DNA of 10,922 nt from Marinilabiliaceae bacterium (lineage in GTDB: Bacteria > Bacteroidota > Bacteroidia > Bacteroidales > Marinilabiliaceae). The stretch's first letter is position 1; each line of letters starts with the position of its first letter. The translations under genes were made by a program, and so were the position numbers. Shown here piece by piece: positions 1 through 7,334 of this stretch. The stretch spans positions 1-10,922 of the forward strand of contig JALVBA010000099.1 of NCBI GenBank assembly GCA_027010905.1, read 5' to 3'. The notes under the pieces were generated by a model. The model ran no database searches and had not been told where the DNA came from. It worked only from the letters and a program-made list of their open reading frames with translations.

Positions 1-102
1 CACAAAAATGGTAGTAGAACCTTATTTTATTGGTTAAGGGGATTTCATGATGTACTGTTAAATGAGCTGTAGCCAATCCAACTTCAGACCTTAACATATA
101 AC

Positions 103-142
103 CTAACCATAGAGCCCTGAAGCCCTTTAACCCTTTAAACAT
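103..142 (-). repeat. Degenerate 8-bp tandem array downstream of the M28 peptidase gene
   Basis: Read on the minus strand, five consecutive octamers lie in perfect register directly after the M28 stop codon (142-135, 134-127, 126-119, 118-111, 110-103). They fit a consensus close to A[T/G]GG[T/C]T followed by two variable bases, for example AGGGTTAA and ATGGTTAG. Below 103 the register is lost. The array is read in the same sense as the upstream gene. An open frame starts with ATG at 142 and runs off the window edge, but it consists partly of the repeat and resembles no protein I know, so no gene is called. The same octamer family recurs at 8008-8087. The array has no hairpin with a T-tract, so it is not a standard intrinsic terminator. 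Confidence 0.6.
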
Positions 143-144
143 AG

Positions 145-1905
145 CTATAGTTCAATAAGCAACTTCTCTCTCTTCCCGTTACGTTCAACCTCAACAACAA
201 TTCGCTGTCCTTTATGGTATTTAGCAAGGCGATACATATAGTCGTAGATACTTGTAACAGGTTCATCTTCGATAGCCACAATCACATCACCCTTCTTCAT
301 TCCACCACTCTCGGCAGGTCCTCCAGGACGGACTCCATCAACGGCCAGTCCCTTAACATTAGAGGTAAATCCGGGTACAATGCCAAGTGTAACCTTCAAC
401 CTGCGCCTCGACATATTGGGCTGTTTCGACTTAATCTTTTTAAGAGTTATGGCTTGATTACTTTTTGCATAAACCATAGTAATATCATAAACCAACTCCA
501 CAACAGCTTCTTCGCCGGGATAGTTAATCAAGTTAGAATCATCGGCCGGAGTATGGTACTGGTCATGCACACCTGTTGTGATAAACAGTACCGGAATGTT
601 CTCAAAGTAAAATGAGGAATGGTCGGAGGGCCCGCTTCCCTGTGGATTTCTAACAACTTCAAAATCGTAATTCTTCAGTGTGAAGTCCAGGATGGAGTCA
701 GCCTCTGCAGCAGTTCCCGTTCCTCCAATAGATAGCCTTTTCAAAGAATCGAGTCTTCCTACCATATCCATATTGATCATTGCCTTTACCTTTTTAAGGT
801 CAATAAGAGGATTATTTACAAAGTATTTTGAGCCTATCAGTCCGAGTTCCTCTGCACTGAATGTGATAAAAATAACGCTGCTCTCCAGTGGGTTGTCAGC
901 AATCTTCTGTGCCATCTCAATAACACCGGCTGTACCCGAGGCGTTATCATCGGCACCGTTATGTACTGCTACTGTGTCGGGCTTTCTAGAGCCTGAGCCC
1001 TGGCCGCCCATACCAAGATGGTCGTAGTGTCCACCAATAACAATGTAGCTGTCGGGAGTTTTTGTTCCCTTTACCATTCCTACAACATTGTGCGTTGTAA
1101 CCTTCTTAAAAGAGACATCGGTGGCAGCTCTGATTTTTTGTGAGGTTGTTACAGATGCCGGTTGTTTTTTTGTTGATAATAATTTCTCTAGCGATTCTGT
1201 GTTCCTCCCCGTAGTGGCAAGAATCTTGTCAGCCAGCTTACGTGTAATTTGCATTACAGGTATATCAACAGAAGAGATACTCTGGTCAAATTTTATCTTG
1301 TTAATATTATCTTTATTGTCGAAATCGGCAGTGTTAATAAGTAGTAATCCTGCAGCTCCATGGTCAACTGCTGTCATCGCTTTGTATCGGTCGTTACTGT
1401 ATGAGGTGTAAGGACTCAGAGGATTGTCGAGGTCAGGGTCAGCACGGAAAATCATAACCCAGTTACCCTTTACATCAATGTCTTTGTAATCATTCCATTT
1501 CAACGAATCATCATTGATGTCGAAGCCGAATCCTGCAAATACCACTTCGGCGTCCAGAGCTCTACTACCTGAAAATCCAATCGGTACAAAATCCTTATTT
1601 AGTATGTAATTTTTACCATCAATACTAAAATGGTTCTTACCTCCGGCCTCTACTTTAGTAATCACATCGAAATATTGATAACCGTTATCGGCAAGCAACT
1701 CCAGACCGGCATCTTTAAATTTTTGCAGGATGTAAAGTGCAGACAGGGAGTCTCCTTCATTGCCCGGCTTACGACCTTTCAACTCATCCGAAGCAAGATA
1801 GATGATGTGGTCTTTGATATCTTGTTGTGTGATTTCAGGATTGTAACTCTTCTTACATCCAAATATTGAGATAGTAAGAGTTAAAAGTGGTAGATATGTT
1901 TTCAT
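145..1905 (-). CDS. Secreted M28-family zinc metallopeptidase lipoprotein with PDZ domain
   Basis: This is probably a periplasmic or surface aminopeptidase that uses two zinc ions to cleave peptides. The start is fixed by a lipoprotein signal: Lys2, a hydrophobic stretch, then a lipobox-like IFGC with Cys17 as the lipidated residue. Residues about 115-235 look like a protease-associated (PA) insert. The M28 catalytic domain follows, with likely metal or catalytic residues His293 and Asp295 (GGHYDHLG), Asp319/Asp320 (GADDNASG), Glu352-Glu353 (SAEELG), Asp380 (NMDMVGR) and His451 (QYHTPAD). Residues about 505-586 form a C-terminal PDZ domain (VRPGGPAESGGMKKGD), which often binds substrate or partner C-termini. 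All expected ligands are present, so it should be active. It stands alone, divergent from mnmA, which has no obvious functional link. The family is secure; the natural substrate is unknown. Confidence 0.93.
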   Translation of the reverse strand: MKTYLPLLTLTISIFGCKKSYNPEITQQDIKDHIIYLASDELKGRKPGNEGDSLSALYILQKFKDAGLELLADNGYQYFDVITKVEAGGKNHFSIDGKNYILNKDFVPIGFSGSRALDAEVVFAGFGFDINDDSLKWNDYKDIDVKGNWVMIFRADPDLDNPLSPYTSYSNDRYKAMTAVDHGAAGLLLINTADFDNKDNINKIKFDQSISSVDIPVMQITRKLADKILATTGRNTESLEKLLSTKKQPASVTTSQKIRAATDVSFKKVTTHNVVGMVKGTKTPDSYIVIGGHYDHLGMGGQGSGSRKPDTVAVHNGADDNASGTAGVIEMAQKIADNPLESSVIFITFSAEELGLIGSKYFVNNPLIDLKKVKAMINMDMVGRLDSLKRLSIGGTGTAAEADSILDFTLKNYDFEVVRNPQGSGPSDHSSFYFENIPVLFITTGVHDQYHTPADDSNLINYPGEEAVVELVYDITMVYAKSNQAITLKKIKSKQPNMSRRRLKVTLGIVPGFTSNVKGLAVDGVRPGGPAESGGMKKGDVIVAIEDEPVTSIYDYMYRLAKYHKGQRIVVEVERNGKREKLLIEL

Positions 1906-1924
1906 GATAATTGTTTAAATATTA

Positions 1925-1953
1925 CAAAGACAGATATGTGAAAAATAATTCAA
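1925..1953 (-). promoter_or_regulatory. Candidate Bacteroidota-type promoter for the M28 peptidase
   Basis: On the minus strand, TGTCTTTG (1932-1925) differs by one base from the Bacteroidota -7 consensus TAnnTTTG. A TTG (1953-1951) lies 18 bp upstream, close to the usual spacing of the -33 element. The predicted start would leave a leader of roughly 10-15 nt before the ATG at 1905. It shares the 84-bp divergent gap with the mnmA promoter. The call rests on consensus matching only. Confidence 0.35.
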
Positions 1954-1962
1954 TAAAAACAG

Positions 1963-1970
1963 TATTTTTG
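1963..1970 (+). promoter_or_regulatory. Candidate -7 promoter element of mnmA
   Basis: TATTTTTG matches the Bacteroidota TAnnTTTG element exactly and lies 19 bp before the mnmA ATG, implying a short leader of about 12 nt. No clear TTTG -33 element is visible at the expected distance, and no Shine-Dalgarno-like sequence precedes the ATG, which is common in this phylum. Confidence 0.45.
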
Positions 1971-1989
1971 TGGTCTAAACAGACTGTAG

Positions 1990-3192
1990 ATGCAGAAGAG
2001 ACGAGTTGTAATAGGTTTATCGGGAGGAGTAGACTCCAGCGTGGCAGCCAATGTGTTGATTGAGCAGGGTTATGAGGTGATTGGCCTGTTCATGAAAAAC
2101 TGGCACGATACCACCGGTGTGCTCAAAGCAGATTGTCCCTGGTTAGATGATAAGTTTGATGCGCAAGCCGTTGCAATGAAGCTTGGTATACCGTTCCATG
2201 TGGTTGATTTGAGTGACCAGTATCGTAAGCGTGTGGTAGATTATATGTTTTCGGAGTATGAAAAAGGCCGTACGCCAAACCCTGATGTTCTGTGTAATCG
2301 TGAGATAAAATTTGATGTGTTTATGGATAAGGCTCTTGAATTGGGGGCTGATTTTGTGGCAACAGGACACTACTGCAGAAAGGATACTGTTGTAGTTGAT
2401 GGAAAGCCGGTTTACAGATTGCTTGCCGGAAGTGATAAAAATAAGGATCAGAGTTACTTTCTTTGTCAGCTGTCGCAGCAGCAAATAGAGAAGGCTCTTT
2501 TCCCGATTGGTGATATAAACAAGCCTGAAGTGCGACGAATAGCAGGAAATCTAAATCTGATTACAGCTCACAAGAAAGATTCTCAGGGAATATGTTTTGT
2601 GGGTAAGGTTGATCTGCCTGTTTTCTTACAGCAGCAGCTTGAACCAAAAAAGGGAAAGGTATTTCTGATACCTGACGACAGCGACCTGTTTATCCGTGAC
2701 TGGCAAAAAGTAAAGGTTGAGAATCCATCTGACGAAGCACTGGAGTCACTGGCAGAACCATACCCCTTTCACCCTAAATACGGGAAGAAGATTGGAGAGC
2801 ACACCGGAGCTCATTTCTACACTATTGGTCAACGAAAGGGACTGAATATAGGAGGTTTTACTGAGGCTCTGTTTGTTACCGGAATTAATGTTGATTACAA
2901 TCAGGTATACGTTGGTATGGGTAAAAAACACCCCGGCCTGTTTCGTGATGTGCTCGTTGTCAATAGAGATGAGGTTCATTGGGTTCGTCCTGACCTCGCT
3001 TTGGAGGAGGGTGAAAAACGACGATTCTTAGTTAGAATCCGATACCGTCAACCACTGCAAAAAGCAACTCTTAACTATCGTTCTAAAGGAATGTACATTG
3101 TTTTTGATGAGCCTCAGCGCGGTATTGCATCAGGGCAGTTTGCCGCCTGGTACGACGGAGAGGAGCTTGTGGGATCAGGGGTTATTGGTTAG
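1990..3192 (+). CDS. mnmA: tRNA-specific 2-thiouridylase MnmA
   Basis: MnmA transfers sulphur to C2 of U34 in tRNA-Lys, -Glu and -Gln, using ATP to adenylate the base and a relayed persulphide as sulphur source. The ATP-pyrophosphatase P-loop SGGVDSS is at residues 11-17. The two catalytic cysteines are Cys102 (NPDVLCNREIKF) and Cys202 (SQGICFVGK), matching the known Cys102/Cys199 pair of the E. coli enzyme. The tRNA-binding GQRKGL motif is at 280-285, followed by the C-terminal beta-barrel region. At 400 residues it is about 30 longer than the E. coli protein. The surplus lies at about 228-265, between the second cysteine and GQRKG; from memory a similar insert is usual in Bacteroidota MnmA. 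The start ATG puts the P-loop at the normal distance. It overlaps the end of the convergent sixA gene by 11 bp. Confidence 0.97.
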   Translation: MQKRRVVIGLSGGVDSSVAANVLIEQGYEVIGLFMKNWHDTTGVLKADCPWLDDKFDAQAVAMKLGIPFHVVDLSDQYRKRVVDYMFSEYEKGRTPNPDVLCNREIKFDVFMDKALELGADFVATGHYCRKDTVVVDGKPVYRLLAGSDKNKDQSYFLCQLSQQQIEKALFPIGDINKPEVRRIAGNLNLITAHKKDSQGICFVGKVDLPVFLQQQLEPKKGKVFLIPDDSDLFIRDWQKVKVENPSDEALESLAEPYPFHPKYGKKIGEHTGAHFYTIGQRKGLNIGGFTEALFVTGINVDYNQVYVGMGKKHPGLFRDVLVVNRDEVHWVRPDLALEEGEKRRFLVRIRYRQPLQKATLNYRSKGMYIVFDEPQRGIASGQFAAWYDGEELVGSGVIG

Positions 3193-3673
3193 GATACAAA
3201 AACAGATGCACCTTCCCTTCTCTGGCATTAATCCTGTCCCACTTATCGGTATCAAATTCAAGTACGGCAGTTGCAGTAGTGGGGAAATGGTAAAAATCCT
3301 CTTTCGACAGGCTCGATGCGAGAGCTGCAATGTCGGGGTTGTGAGCAAAAACAATAATCGTACGGTGCTCATTATTAATGGTGGAGATAAAATTCAGAAA
3401 GTCATTTGTAGTATATCCGTTGTAAAGGAATTGTTGCCTGTTGATCTTCTCTTCCGGGAAATTCATTATCTCAGCAAATACAGAGCTTGTTTGCCGGGCT
3501 CTCTTAGCCTTACTGCAGATAAAGTAATCGGGAATAACATCGCTATTTTTAAGCTGTTCAGCAACTATTGCGGCATCTCTTTTACCCCTTTTTGTTAAGC
3601 TACGTTCAAAATCGGTAACATCAAAATTATAATGTTCAGCTTTTGAGTGTCTGACGAGAATGATTCGTTTCAT
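3182..3673 (-). CDS. sixA: SixA-type histidine phosphatase
   Basis: This is a small cytoplasmic member of the histidine phosphatase superfamily. The phospho-accepting motif is LVRHSKAEH with Arg8 and His9. Further family features are SKAKRARQT at 54-62 and the second active-site histidine, His111, in VFAHNPD. The length of 163 residues suits SixA rather than the larger phosphoglycerate mutases. E. coli SixA removes phosphate from phosphohistidine on signalling proteins. Here the substrate is unknown, and its place as third gene behind ppk1 suggests a role in phosphate or polyphosphate metabolism (inference). It starts 46 bp after the DUF4349-type gene, probably in one transcript. Its last codons overlap the 3' end of convergent mnmA, leaving no room for a terminator between them. 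Confidence 0.88.
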   Translation of the reverse strand: MKRIILVRHSKAEHYNFDVTDFERSLTKRGKRDAAIVAEQLKNSDVIPDYFICSKAKRARQTSSVFAEIMNFPEEKINRQQFLYNGYTTNDFLNFISTINNEHRTIIVFAHNPDIAALASSLSKEDFYHFPTTATAVLEFDTDKWDRINAREGKVHLFLYPNQ

Positions 3674-3730
3674 TTTGTTAATAGGTTACGTATTGCTTAT
3701 TGAAATTAATTAGGAGTGATTAATCATTAG
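3674..3730 (-). repeat. Decayed 7-bp word repeat at the DUF4349-sixA junction
   Basis: Read on the minus strand, heptamers at 3730-3724 (CTAATGA), 3723-3717 (TTAATCA) and 3709-3703 (TTAATTT) lie in one register and resemble the clearer TTAATGA array upstream at 4584-4625. The rest of the gap up to the sixA ATG has drifted too far to count copies. The repeat starts in the last codons of the DUF4349-type gene and includes its stop codon. This is a weak call on its own, made mainly by comparison with the neighbouring junction. Confidence 0.35.
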
Positions 3731-4577
3731 AATACTGTCTGTTTTTCTTTCTTTGCTTATGCTTTCTCCAAAAATATAGTATTAAGAATATTACTATCCA
3801 GAATGGCCAAAGTTTTAATATGAAGAGAGAGAAAACGACAAAGCTAATCCAACCTTTCGATAGTGACTGCTTTATCCTTTCAGAGAATTTACCTCTCGTT
3901 TCCGGGCTGTATTTAAAATCCTTCTGTTTGGTGATTATTAAGTTTAGAGTGCTATAATCCATCTTATTTCTCAGATATTTTAGTCTGCCCATTGTGCTTT
4001 CAATCTCCTCCTCCAATATGCGTATTTTTTCTTCAACCTCTAAAATTTCAGAGATAGTATTAGCTCTGTTTAGTAGCGTATTATATCTTTCCAGATAACT
4101 CTTTTTATTTTTAAGACGGGTTTCTAAATCAATAAACTGCTCGGTAACATCTCGAGCGTCAATCTCTTTATAGAGTATCTCGCCTCTACCGGATTCAATT
4201 TCTGAAATAAGCTTTTCAAAATTTGAAGCGGGTATTCTAATCGTTAGATGATAGGTTGATTCGTAATCGGCATTTGTTAAACTCTCATTGGCATAGTAGC
4301 CCCTATTTTTCTTAACCAGTAGGTCGACATGCGTTTTCGTTTTTTTTAGCTCTGTAACTTTAAGGGTTATCCGGCCATCTTTAATGATTTTATTCTCCTG
4401 TTTCTCCTGCTTGTCGTTAATTTGGGAACGTGGTTTTGGAGGTGGAGGTGCTGATACTGCTTGTTGTGTAATAGGCAACACCTCATTATTAGCTATAGAA
4501 ACAGTGTTGTCACTCTGCTTGCTTTGACAAGCTGTAACTATTAAAGTCAATAAAATCAATCTAATAACTCGCATCAT
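3720..4577 (-). CDS. DUF4349-type lipoprotein with coiled coil and C-terminal membrane segment
   Basis: This is an envelope protein of unknown biochemical function. It begins with a lipoprotein signal: a hydrophobic stretch, then LIVTAC with Cys17 as the likely lipid anchor. A proline- and lysine-rich linker follows (about 40-65). Residues about 66-220 carry the pattern I associate with DUF4349: a beta-rich part (DGRITLKV, YHLTIRIP) and a long heptad-rich helix at about 148-205, likely a coiled coil. A strongly hydrophobic segment at about 242-270 should cross a membrane, followed by a very basic tail (RKHKQRKK) expected to stay in the cytoplasm. A lipidated N-terminus plus a C-terminal membrane span would tether it at both ends. 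Two adjacent ATG codons (4577 and 4574) could start it. It sits between ppk1 and sixA with short gaps, so co-expression is likely. Confidence 0.75.
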   Translation of the reverse strand: MMRVIRLILLTLIVTACQSKQSDNTVSIANNEVLPITQQAVSAPPPPKPRSQINDKQEKQENKIIKDGRITLKVTELKKTKTHVDLLVKKNRGYYANESLTNADYESTYHLTIRIPASNFEKLISEIESGRGEILYKEIDARDVTEQFIDLETRLKNKKSYLERYNTLLNRANTISEILEVEEKIRILEEEIESTMGRLKYLRNKMDYSTLNLIITKQKDFKYSPETRGKFSERIKQSLSKGWISFVVFSLFILKLWPFWIVIFLILYFWRKHKQRKKNRQYSND

Positions 4578-4583
4578 CTTTAT

Positions 4584-4625
4584 TGTTTAATTATTTATCA
4601 TTTACCATTAATTACTAATCATTAA
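4584..4625 (-). repeat. 7-bp tandem array filling the ppk1-DUF4349 gap
   Basis: Read on the minus strand, six heptamers in one register (4625-4619, 4618-4612, 4611-4605, 4604-4598, 4597-4591, 4590-4584) derive from a unit close to TTAATGA, with divergence growing towards the downstream gene. The ppk1 stop codon (4624-4622) is part of the first unit. Seven is not a multiple of three, and the unit contains TAA and TGA, so the array gives stops in every frame and repeated TAATG stop-start overlaps. It occupies nearly the whole 44-bp gap. Confidence 0.6.
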
Positions 4626-6697
4626 TCATCACTTCCAGTCTCTTTGTTCCACAAATATTTGTAAGTCTCCAGTTGTGATCGTACCGGAGGCTCCTGTTCC
4701 GGAATCTTCACATTATTTAGTTTGTCGTCAACTATTCTCGCTTTTGTGTTATCGTTCAACTGAAACGTAAGAATGTCTCGCAGCTCCTGTTTCAAATCCT
4801 TATTTACAACCGGGAAAGCAATCTCTATTCTTTGGTTAATATTCCTGTTCATCCAATCGGCCGAAGTAAGAAACATCTCACTATTACCACCGTTTCCAAA
4901 AAGCCACACCCTGGCGTGTTCAAGGAAACTATCTACAATACGGGTGATTCTGATATTTTTACTGAATGGTTGATTTGGGATGACGCAACAGATGCCTCTA
5001 ATAATCAGGTCAATCTTCACTCCCTGCTTGCTGGCTTCGTATAGTTTGTTGATTAGCAGCTTGTTTTGAATGCCATTCATCTTAAGCAGCAGATATCCAT
5101 TCCCGCCAGAATTTTCAATCTCAATCTCTCTATCAATCTTTTCAATTAATGTTTTTTTCATATTTATCTGCGTAACCAACAGATTCGTTAACTTGGGTTT
5201 TGTACTTTGATCCTCCAAAAAGTTAAAAAGGTTTTCGAGGTCGTTAATTACTGTGTCATTGGCTGTGAAGAAACCGTGGTCAGCATATAGTTTTGCCGTC
5301 TTTTCGTTGAAATTGCCTGTGCTTAAATAGGCATAGGATCGCTTGCGTGTATCCGCTGATTTACGAATAACCAATGCCATCTTTGCATGAACCTTTAAGC
5401 CGGGTATGCTGTAGATTATTTTTATCCCGGCATTCATCATTAACTCTGCAAGATATAGATTTTGTTCCTCGTCAAATCGTGCTTTTACTTCCACAAATAC
5501 TGTTACTTTTTTATTATTTCTGGCAGCAGAGATTAAGGCATTAACTATTGCTGAGTCTCTCGCAACACGGTACTGAGTGATTTTAATCTCCTCAACCTTG
5601 GGGTCGGTAGCCGCTTCGTTGAAAAACTTTAGAACATAGTCGAAAGAGTGATATGGGTAGTGAAGTATGCGTTCCTTATGTTTGATTGCGTTGAACACTG
5701 ATCCTGCCTCCTCCAACTCACGTGGATGAATAGGTTGAGGGATACTCCACTCTAACGATGGACTGTGTGGGTTTGGAAAACTGAAGAATGCATCCAGATT
5801 CTGGTGTTTACCAGTTTCAATAAGCTCCTCCTTTTTAAAGTTGAAAGTGTTCATCAGGAACGAAAGTGTTTTCTTATCTATCTGCCTGTCGTAATGCAGT
5901 CCGGCAGGAGTACCTATTTTTCGTTTATTAAGGCTCTTTCTTATTTTATCAATCAGGTTTCCTGAGAATTCGTCATCAATACCCAGATTGGCATTTCGTG
6001 CAACCTTGATGCTCCAGCTCCCTGCAATATCATATCCTGGAAAGAGCTCTTGCAGGTTGTAACGAATCATATCATCCAGAAACAGAATGTGATGATAATT
6101 GTCTATTTTTGGCAAAGTGATAAATCTAGGCAGATCGTTTGTCGGTATCTTTAACATAGCATATCGTGCACGCCGGGCTTTCAGTTTTTCAACATTTTTA
6201 GTATTCTTTTTTCTGAAAAGTTTTATTATCAAATATATGCGATTGTCCCTCATGAAAGAGCGGGTCCCTTTGTTAAAAAGTACTGGCTGAAGATAAGGCA
6301 GTGCCTCGCTGTAAAAGAACTCTTTAAGAAATGTTAGATGTTCGGGCGATTCAGGAAGATTGTTTTGGTAGAGAATAATGTTGTAATCCTTTAACTCTAC
6401 CAAAATTTCTTCATTCAAAATACGACTAAACTCTTGCATCTGATTAGATACAATAATATTTATTTTCTTCAATACTGCTGCTGGCCGAGGGGAGTCGGGC
6501 ATTTGTATACTCTCAATTACAGCCGTCTTATACTCGGCAACCCTAACCTTATAAAACTCATCAAGGTTTGATGAGTAGATGGCAAGAAATTTTAACCGCT
6601 CATACAAAGGGAGTGATTTGTCTGATGCCTCTTCCAAAACCCGAAAGTTGAAAGATAACCAGCTAATGTCTCTATTGAAGTATTTTAGTTGTATCAT
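4622..6697 (-). CDS. ppk1: Polyphosphate kinase 1
   Basis: PPK1 reversibly polymerises the terminal phosphate of ATP into inorganic polyphosphate through a phosphohistidine intermediate, usually at the inner membrane face. The length of 691 residues is typical. The N-terminal domain starts with the hallmark FNRDISWLSFNFRVLEEA (7-24) and NLDEFYKVRVAEY (44-56). The two C-terminal phospholipase D-like domains hold the two active-site histidines, His437 in GLKVHAKMAL and His594 in FLEHARVWLFG, offset by two from E. coli His435 and His592. Other family motifs are YLSTGNFNEKTA (457-468), RGICC (567-571) and the end of the second domain, NRNINQRIEIAFPV. All key residues are intact. It heads a probable operon with the DUF4349-type lipoprotein and sixA. 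No exopolyphosphatase (ppx) gene is present within the window. Confidence 0.97.
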   Translation of the reverse strand: MIQLKYFNRDISWLSFNFRVLEEASDKSLPLYERLKFLAIYSSNLDEFYKVRVAEYKTAVIESIQMPDSPRPAAVLKKINIIVSNQMQEFSRILNEEILVELKDYNIILYQNNLPESPEHLTFLKEFFYSEALPYLQPVLFNKGTRSFMRDNRIYLIIKLFRKKNTKNVEKLKARRARYAMLKIPTNDLPRFITLPKIDNYHHILFLDDMIRYNLQELFPGYDIAGSWSIKVARNANLGIDDEFSGNLIDKIRKSLNKRKIGTPAGLHYDRQIDKKTLSFLMNTFNFKKEELIETGKHQNLDAFFSFPNPHSPSLEWSIPQPIHPRELEEAGSVFNAIKHKERILHYPYHSFDYVLKFFNEAATDPKVEEIKITQYRVARDSAIVNALISAARNNKKVTVFVEVKARFDEEQNLYLAELMMNAGIKIIYSIPGLKVHAKMALVIRKSADTRKRSYAYLSTGNFNEKTAKLYADHGFFTANDTVINDLENLFNFLEDQSTKPKLTNLLVTQINMKKTLIEKIDREIEIENSGGNGYLLLKMNGIQNKLLINKLYEASKQGVKIDLIIRGICCVIPNQPFSKNIRITRIVDSFLEHARVWLFGNGGNSEMFLTSADWMNRNINQRIEIAFPVVNKDLKQELRDILTFQLNDNTKARIVDDKLNNVKIPEQEPPVRSQLETYKYLWNKETGSDD

Positions 6698-6776
6698 TGC
6701 GAATATTTAATTGCTTCAAGTATAAAGCTATTAAAAAAACGTTTACTTTTAGCTTTTTATTCTTTATTTTTTGCAG
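6698..6776. promoter_or_regulatory. Divergent promoter region of ppk1 and the phosphodiesterase gene
   Basis: This 79-bp A+T-rich gap separates two divergent transcription units and must hold both promoters. Near matches to the TAnnTTTG element are TAGCTTTA on the minus strand (6730-6723, for ppk1) and TACTTTTA on the plus strand (6744-6751, for the phosphodiesterase). Each misses the final G, and neither has a convincing -33 element. No clear operator palindrome or Pho-box-like direct repeat is visible. Confidence 0.35.
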
Positions 6777-7319
6777 ATGATGAGAATAGGCCTTATTTCA
6801 GATACTCATTCATGGTTTGATCCGCGGTTATTTGACCTGTTTAAGGATGTGGATGAGATTTGGCATGCAGGTGATATTGGCGACAAAAGTGTGCTTGAGG
6901 CGATGGAGACTTTTAAGCCTTTTCGGGCTGTGTATGGTAATATTGACGGGTCAGATCTCAGAAGAGAGTTGAAGCAGTACGAGCGATTTGTTTGTGAAGG
7001 TGTTGACGTGTGGATGACTCACATTGGAGGATATCCTGGAAAGTACGACAGGATGGTGAAAAGTGAGATTCAGTTAAATCCTCCCGATTTGTTTGTCTGT
7101 GGACATTCTCATATTCTGAAAGTTATAAATGATAAGAAGCTTAATCTTCTGCACATTAACCCGGGAGCAGCAGGGCGTTATGGGTTTCATAAGGTGAGAA
7201 CCGCTATTCGATTCACTATTGATAAGTCAGAAATAAAAAAGCTTGAGGTTATTGAGTTTGAAAACAGATATGCTCCGGCAGCAAAAAAGAGAGATGCTGT
7301 AGGTAAATCATCATTGTAA
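6777..7319 (+). CDS. YfcE/MJ0936-family metallophosphoesterase
   Basis: This is a compact calcineurin-like phosphodiesterase that uses two divalent metals. Counting from the ATG at 6777, likely ligands are Asp9 and His11 (SDTHS), Asp33 (HAGDIGD), Asn55 (VYGNIDG), His82 (MTHIGGYPG) and His110/His112 (CGHSHI). The order and spacing fit the small YfcE/MJ0936 group, whose members split artificial phosphodiesters and whose true substrates are mostly unknown. The open frame extends upstream to a TTG at 6771, but the ATGs at 6777 or 6780 place the first strand (RIGLISDTH) at the normal N-terminus and are preferred. It is divergent from ppk1 and only 15 bp upstream of the PLD-like gene, so the latter two are probably co-transcribed. 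The last 15 or so residues are basic and disordered-looking. Confidence 0.9.
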   Translation: MMRIGLISDTHSWFDPRLFDLFKDVDEIWHAGDIGDKSVLEAMETFKPFRAVYGNIDGSDLRRELKQYERFVCEGVDVWMTHIGGYPGKYDRMVKSEIQLNPPDLFVCGHSHILKVINDKKLNLLHINPGAAGRYGFHKVRTAIRFTIDKSEIKKLEVIEFENRYAPAAKKRDAVGKSSL

Positions 7320-7334
7320 ATAAAACTGAAATAT

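Noticed and set aside
1..72. Plus-strand frame open from the left edge to a stop at 70-72, possibly the end of a gene.
   Set aside because: Only 23 codons, with no recognisable protein pattern and no wider context; it cannot be told from chance.
1..142. Minus-strand open frame beginning at ATG 142 and running off the window.
   Set aside because: Its first half is the octamer array and the rest matches nothing known; it cannot be supported without sequence to the left.
3098..3598. A 166-codon plus-strand open frame across the mnmA-sixA boundary.
   Set aside because: It overlaps two well-supported genes in other frames and has no recognisable domain, so it is a shadow.
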